Source: an uncultured Faecalibacterium sp.
GTDB lineage: Bacteria > Bacillota > Clostridia > Oscillospirales > Ruminococcaceae
Reading direction: 5' to 3'
Assembly (NCBI GenBank): GCA_902463905.1
Contig: CABQHF010000097.1
Coordinates: forward strand, 1 to 7,666
Length of the DNA stretch: 7,666 nucleotides
Shown: positions 6,360 to 7,666 of the stretch, piece after piece
Position numbering within the stretch: position 1 is the stretch's first letter
How the letters are laid out: every line of letters starts with the position of its first letter
Notes under the pieces: generated by a model
Database searches by the model: none
Seen by the model: only the letters and a program-made list of their open reading frames with translations
What the model was told of the DNA's origin: nothing
Translations under genes and position numbers: made by a program

Positions 6360-6388
6360 AAGATACCCTACCCGTTCCGCTTTGTCAA
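6360..6388 (-). promoter_or_regulatory. Promoter of the lipoprotein gene
   Basis: On the minus strand, a perfect TTGACA (6383-6388), a 17-base spacer and TATCTT (6360-6365, 4 of 6). AT-rich DNA upstream (about 6405-6446) could act as an UP element. The predicted start is near 6352, giving a leader of about 50 bases that includes both palindromes. Confidence 0.8.
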
Positions 6389-6443
6389 GAGGTTCCGCAC
6401 ATGTTAGGAATTGTTAATTTTCAATGTTAGCACGTCCAAATTT

Positions 6444-6557
6444 TTATGGTTTCTCCGAGGTGTCCTTTTCGTCCTTTGCCATCCGCATCAGGCCTGCCAC
6501 CAGAAATCCCAGATTGGCACCCAGCACAAAGCACACAAGACCTACCCACACGACCAT
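6444..6557 (-). CDS. 37-residue single-pass membrane miniprotein
   Basis: A short gene found by reading the gap between the lipoprotein promoter and the cysteine-rich gene. It encodes 37 residues: one hydrophobic helix (about residues 2-24, MVVWVGLVCFVLGANLGFLV at the start), then a charged tail rich in Lys, Asp and Glu (MAKDEKDTSEKP at the end). The glycine pattern GANLGFLVAGLM resembles small Clostridia membrane proteins often annotated as DUF3789-like, but I cannot confirm membership. The ATG at 6557 is preceded by a purine-rich AGAGGGGGG six bases upstream. It starts 48 bases after the cysteine-rich gene ends with no terminator between them, so the two probably share a transcript. The first residues are expected inside or at the membrane and the charged tail in the cytoplasm. 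Confidence 0.72.
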   Translation of the reverse strand: MVVWVGLVCFVLGANLGFLVAGLMRMAKDEKDTSEKP

Positions 6558-6605
6558 TCTGATACCCCCCTCTATCATTTTCCACATTTTACCATATTTT
6601 CGTTG

Positions 6606-7019
6606 TCACTTCGCGGCGTCCTGTGTCGAGGGCCGAGATCTACTGGCCGCTTTTTTCTTCTGGGCAGCATCTCTTGCAGGGCCTCGCCACAGGGTGCGGC
6701 CGCACACCTGGCACACCGCAATGGTATGCCGCTCATCCTCGGGTTTGAACTGCAGCAGATGGCCCAGCGGGGCCAGCCGCTGCCAGCGCACCATGCCGCA
6801 GACCGCACAGGTGCTGCGGAGCTCTCCGGGGTCCTCACAGTCCGGTTCCTTCTTCACCTGCCAGTCCGACCACTGGTGCTTTTCCACCCGGACCCAGTGC
6901 ACAACCTGGCCGTCCTCGATGCACCGCACGGTATAAGTATGCTGTTCCGGTGTACACTTTGCCGGGTCCAGCGTCTCGGTCTGTTCCTCCTGCACGCAGG
7001 ACGGTTCCTCTTCCACCAT
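6606..7019 (-). CDS. Cysteine-rich zinc-ribbon-like protein of unknown function
   Basis: A 137-residue soluble protein without signal peptide or membrane helix. Two CxxC knuckles, C71-AV-C74 and C103-QV-C106, are spaced as in a zinc ribbon. Further cysteines lie at 8, 22, 33 and 61. The segment HQWSDWQVKKEPDC, followed by STCAVCG, resembles the HxWxxW...CxxCG units found in many Firmicutes proteins. The N-terminus is acidic and the last 20 residues are basic (KKK, SRSR), which could contact nucleic acid. I do not recognise a function. Start choice: the frame is open up to a TTG at 7088, but that TTG is the -35 box. ATG 7019 has AAGGAGG seven bases upstream and is the credible start. Its promoter carries an 11-G tract in the spacer (7057-7088), so expression may be phase variable. 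Confidence 0.8.
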   Translation of the reverse strand: MVEEEPSCVQEEQTETLDPAKCTPEQHTYTVRCIEDGQVVHWVRVEKHQWSDWQVKKEPDCEDPGELRSTCAVCGMVRWQRLAPLGHLLQFKPEDERHTIAVCQVCGRTLWRGPARDAAQKKKAASRSRPSTQDAAK

Positions 7020-7056
7020 GGCCGCCTCCTTCCGCCGGGCCGGGTATTCTCTGCCA

Positions 7057-7088
7057 ATTATACCCCCCCCCCCGCATATTTTTGTCAA
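7057..7088 (-). promoter_or_regulatory. Promoter with an 11-G homopolymer in its spacer (probable phase-variable promoter)
   Basis: On the minus strand, a perfect TTGACA (7083-7088) and a perfect TATAAT (7057-7062) are separated by 20 bases (7063-7082). Eleven of these (7063-7073) are an unbroken G run adjoining the -10. The usual spacer is 16-18 bases, so the present form should be weak. Loss of two to four G would restore 18 to 16. The predicted start is near 7050, giving a leader of about 31 bases with AAGGAGG. Confidence 0.8.
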
Positions 7089-7111
7089 GAGCCACCGTTC
7101 TTTTCTCCGGC

Positions 7112-7140
7112 TTGCGCATCCCCGGCCGGACTGCTATACT
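7112..7140 (+). promoter_or_regulatory. Promoter of the nitroreductase gene
   Basis: TTGCGC (7112-7117), a 17-base spacer and TATACT (7135-7140). The -35 matches 3 of 6 and the -10 5 of 6. It is back to back with the G-tract promoter, the two -35 boxes being only 23 bases apart. Confidence 0.55.
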
Positions 7141-7166
7141 TTATATGGTAGTAAACCGCAAATAAA

Positions 7167-7187
7167 CCGCCGGGCACCGCCCGCCGG
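7167..7187 (+). promoter_or_regulatory. GC-rich leader hairpin before the nitroreductase ribosome binding site
   Basis: CCGCC-GGGC (7167-7175) can pair with GCCC-GCCGG (7179-7187) around an ACC loop, eight of nine pairs formed. It ends three bases before AGGAG (7191-7195). It is preceded by a direct repeat TAAACCGC (7152-7159 and 7163-7170). No T run follows, so it is not a terminator. It could affect translation or be incidental in GC-rich DNA. Confidence 0.35.
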
Positions 7188-7204
7188 AAAAGGAGTGTTT
7201 TGTC

Positions 7205-7666
7205 ATGTCTGTTATGGAGTCTCTGGTCACCCGCCGCACCTACCGCCGCTTTGCGCAGAAGCCCGTGCCGCAGGATGTGGTGGATGACATCGTGGAAGCT
7301 GTACGGCTGTCCTCCTGCGGGGCCAACCGGCAGGCCCTGCGCCTTGTGGTGGTGCAGAGCCCGGAAATGGTGGCCAAAGTGCAGCCGCTGGTCAAGTGGG
7401 CGGCCTACCTGCCCCCGGAACAGGGCATGCCCAAGGCCGACGAGACGCCCACCCTGTATGTGGCCGTCCTGCAGGACAGCTCCGCTCCCGGCGACCTTTC
7501 CACCGACACCGGCATTGCCCTGGCCAACATGACCCTGGCCGCCTGGGACAAGGAGGTGGGCAGCTGCATCATGGGTGCCATCAACAAGCCCGCCCTCACC
7601 GAGCTGCTGGGCATCAAAGAGCCGCTGAAGCTGGCCTGCATGGTGGCCTTTGGCTACCCCACCCAC
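7205..7666 (+). CDS. Nitroreductase family protein, 5' part
   Basis: The first 154 codons are visible and the frame is open at the right edge. The family are FMN-dependent, NAD(P)H-using reductases acting on nitro compounds, quinones or flavins, usually as dimers in the cytoplasm. The FMN-phosphate-binding start SLVTRRTYRRFAQKPVP (6-22) is the classical RRSxRxF pattern. SSCGANRQALRLVVVQ (36-51) is the usual SxxNxQPW segment with Ala-Leu in place of Pro-Trp. TDTGIALANMTLAAWDKEVGSC (100-121) is the conserved helix and turn at the dimer interface, and LKLACMVAFGYPTH (141-154) leads into the C-terminal part. The ATG at 7205 has AGGAG (7191-7195) nine bases upstream. It is divergent from the cysteine-rich gene. 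The natural substrate cannot be told from sequence. Confidence 0.9.
   Translation, partial: MSVMESLVTRRTYRRFAQKPVPQDVVDDIVEAVRLSSCGANRQALRLVVVQSPEMVAKVQPLVKWAAYLPPEQGMPKADETPTLYVAVLQDSSAPGDLSTDTGIALANMTLAAWDKEVGSCIMGAINKPALTELLGIKEPLKLACMVAFGYPTH

Noticed and set aside
7020..7088. Upstream extension of the cysteine-rich protein through the G tract (start TTG at 7088)
   Set aside because: That TTG is part of a perfect -35 box and the G tract lies in the promoter spacer; ATG 7019 has a perfect ribosome binding site.
7085..7666. Minus-strand frame opposite the nitroreductase
   Set aside because: Antisense to a clear FMN-family protein; Gly/His/Gln-rich translation with no motif.
1..7666. CRISPR array, tRNA, rRNA, insertion sequence or toxin-antitoxin pair
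   Set aside because: No regularly spaced direct repeats, cloverleaf-like segment, transposase frame or recognisable toxin family was seen on either strand.

Overview
The window looks like chromosomal DNA from a GC-rich Clostridia gut commensal of the Oscillospiraceae/Ruminococcaceae (Faecalibacterium, Gemmiger or Subdoligranulum type). This is inferred from the cmk-plsC gene order, strong AGGAGG-type ribosome binding sites, GC-rich codon use, and Firmicutes-style families (SpoIIQ-like M23 protein, twin-arginine lipoprotein). The assignment comes from sequence character alone; no database was searched.

Layout. Left part, minus strand (1-3659): hemW (radical-SAM heme chaperone), an HI0933/BaiN-type flavoprotein, a 326-base gap, cmk (cytidylate kinase), and the 5' end of plsC (acylglycerophosphate acyltransferase), which runs off the left edge. 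The gap is filled by a 280-bp structured element with long imperfect inverted ends. Middle, plus strand (3782-5408): a seven-helix Bax inhibitor-1 family membrane protein with a strong terminator, then a membrane-anchored M23/LytM protein resembling SpoIIQ. Right part, minus strand (5470-7019): a twin-arginine-signal lipoprotein of unknown function with its own good promoter and a two-palindrome leader, a 37-residue membrane miniprotein, and a cysteine-rich zinc-ribbon-like protein. At the right edge, plus strand, a nitroreductase starts and is cut off (7205-7666).

The genes fall into separate small transcription units. HemW, the flavoprotein and the nitroreductase concern redox cofactors. 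Cmk and PlsC are housekeeping nucleotide and phospholipid enzymes. The BI-1 protein, M23 protein, lipoprotein and miniprotein act at the envelope.

The most striking signal is the promoter of the cysteine-rich protein. It has a perfect TTGACA and a perfect TATAAT separated by 20 bases, 11 of which are an uninterrupted G tract. Loss of three G would give the optimal 17-base spacer, so this looks like a phase-variable (slipped-strand) promoter. It would switch the cysteine-rich protein and probably the miniprotein behind it, and it lies back to back with the nitroreductase promoter. Second in interest is the 280-bp structured element upstream of cmk, which looks like a MITE or a dispersed RNA-like repeat.
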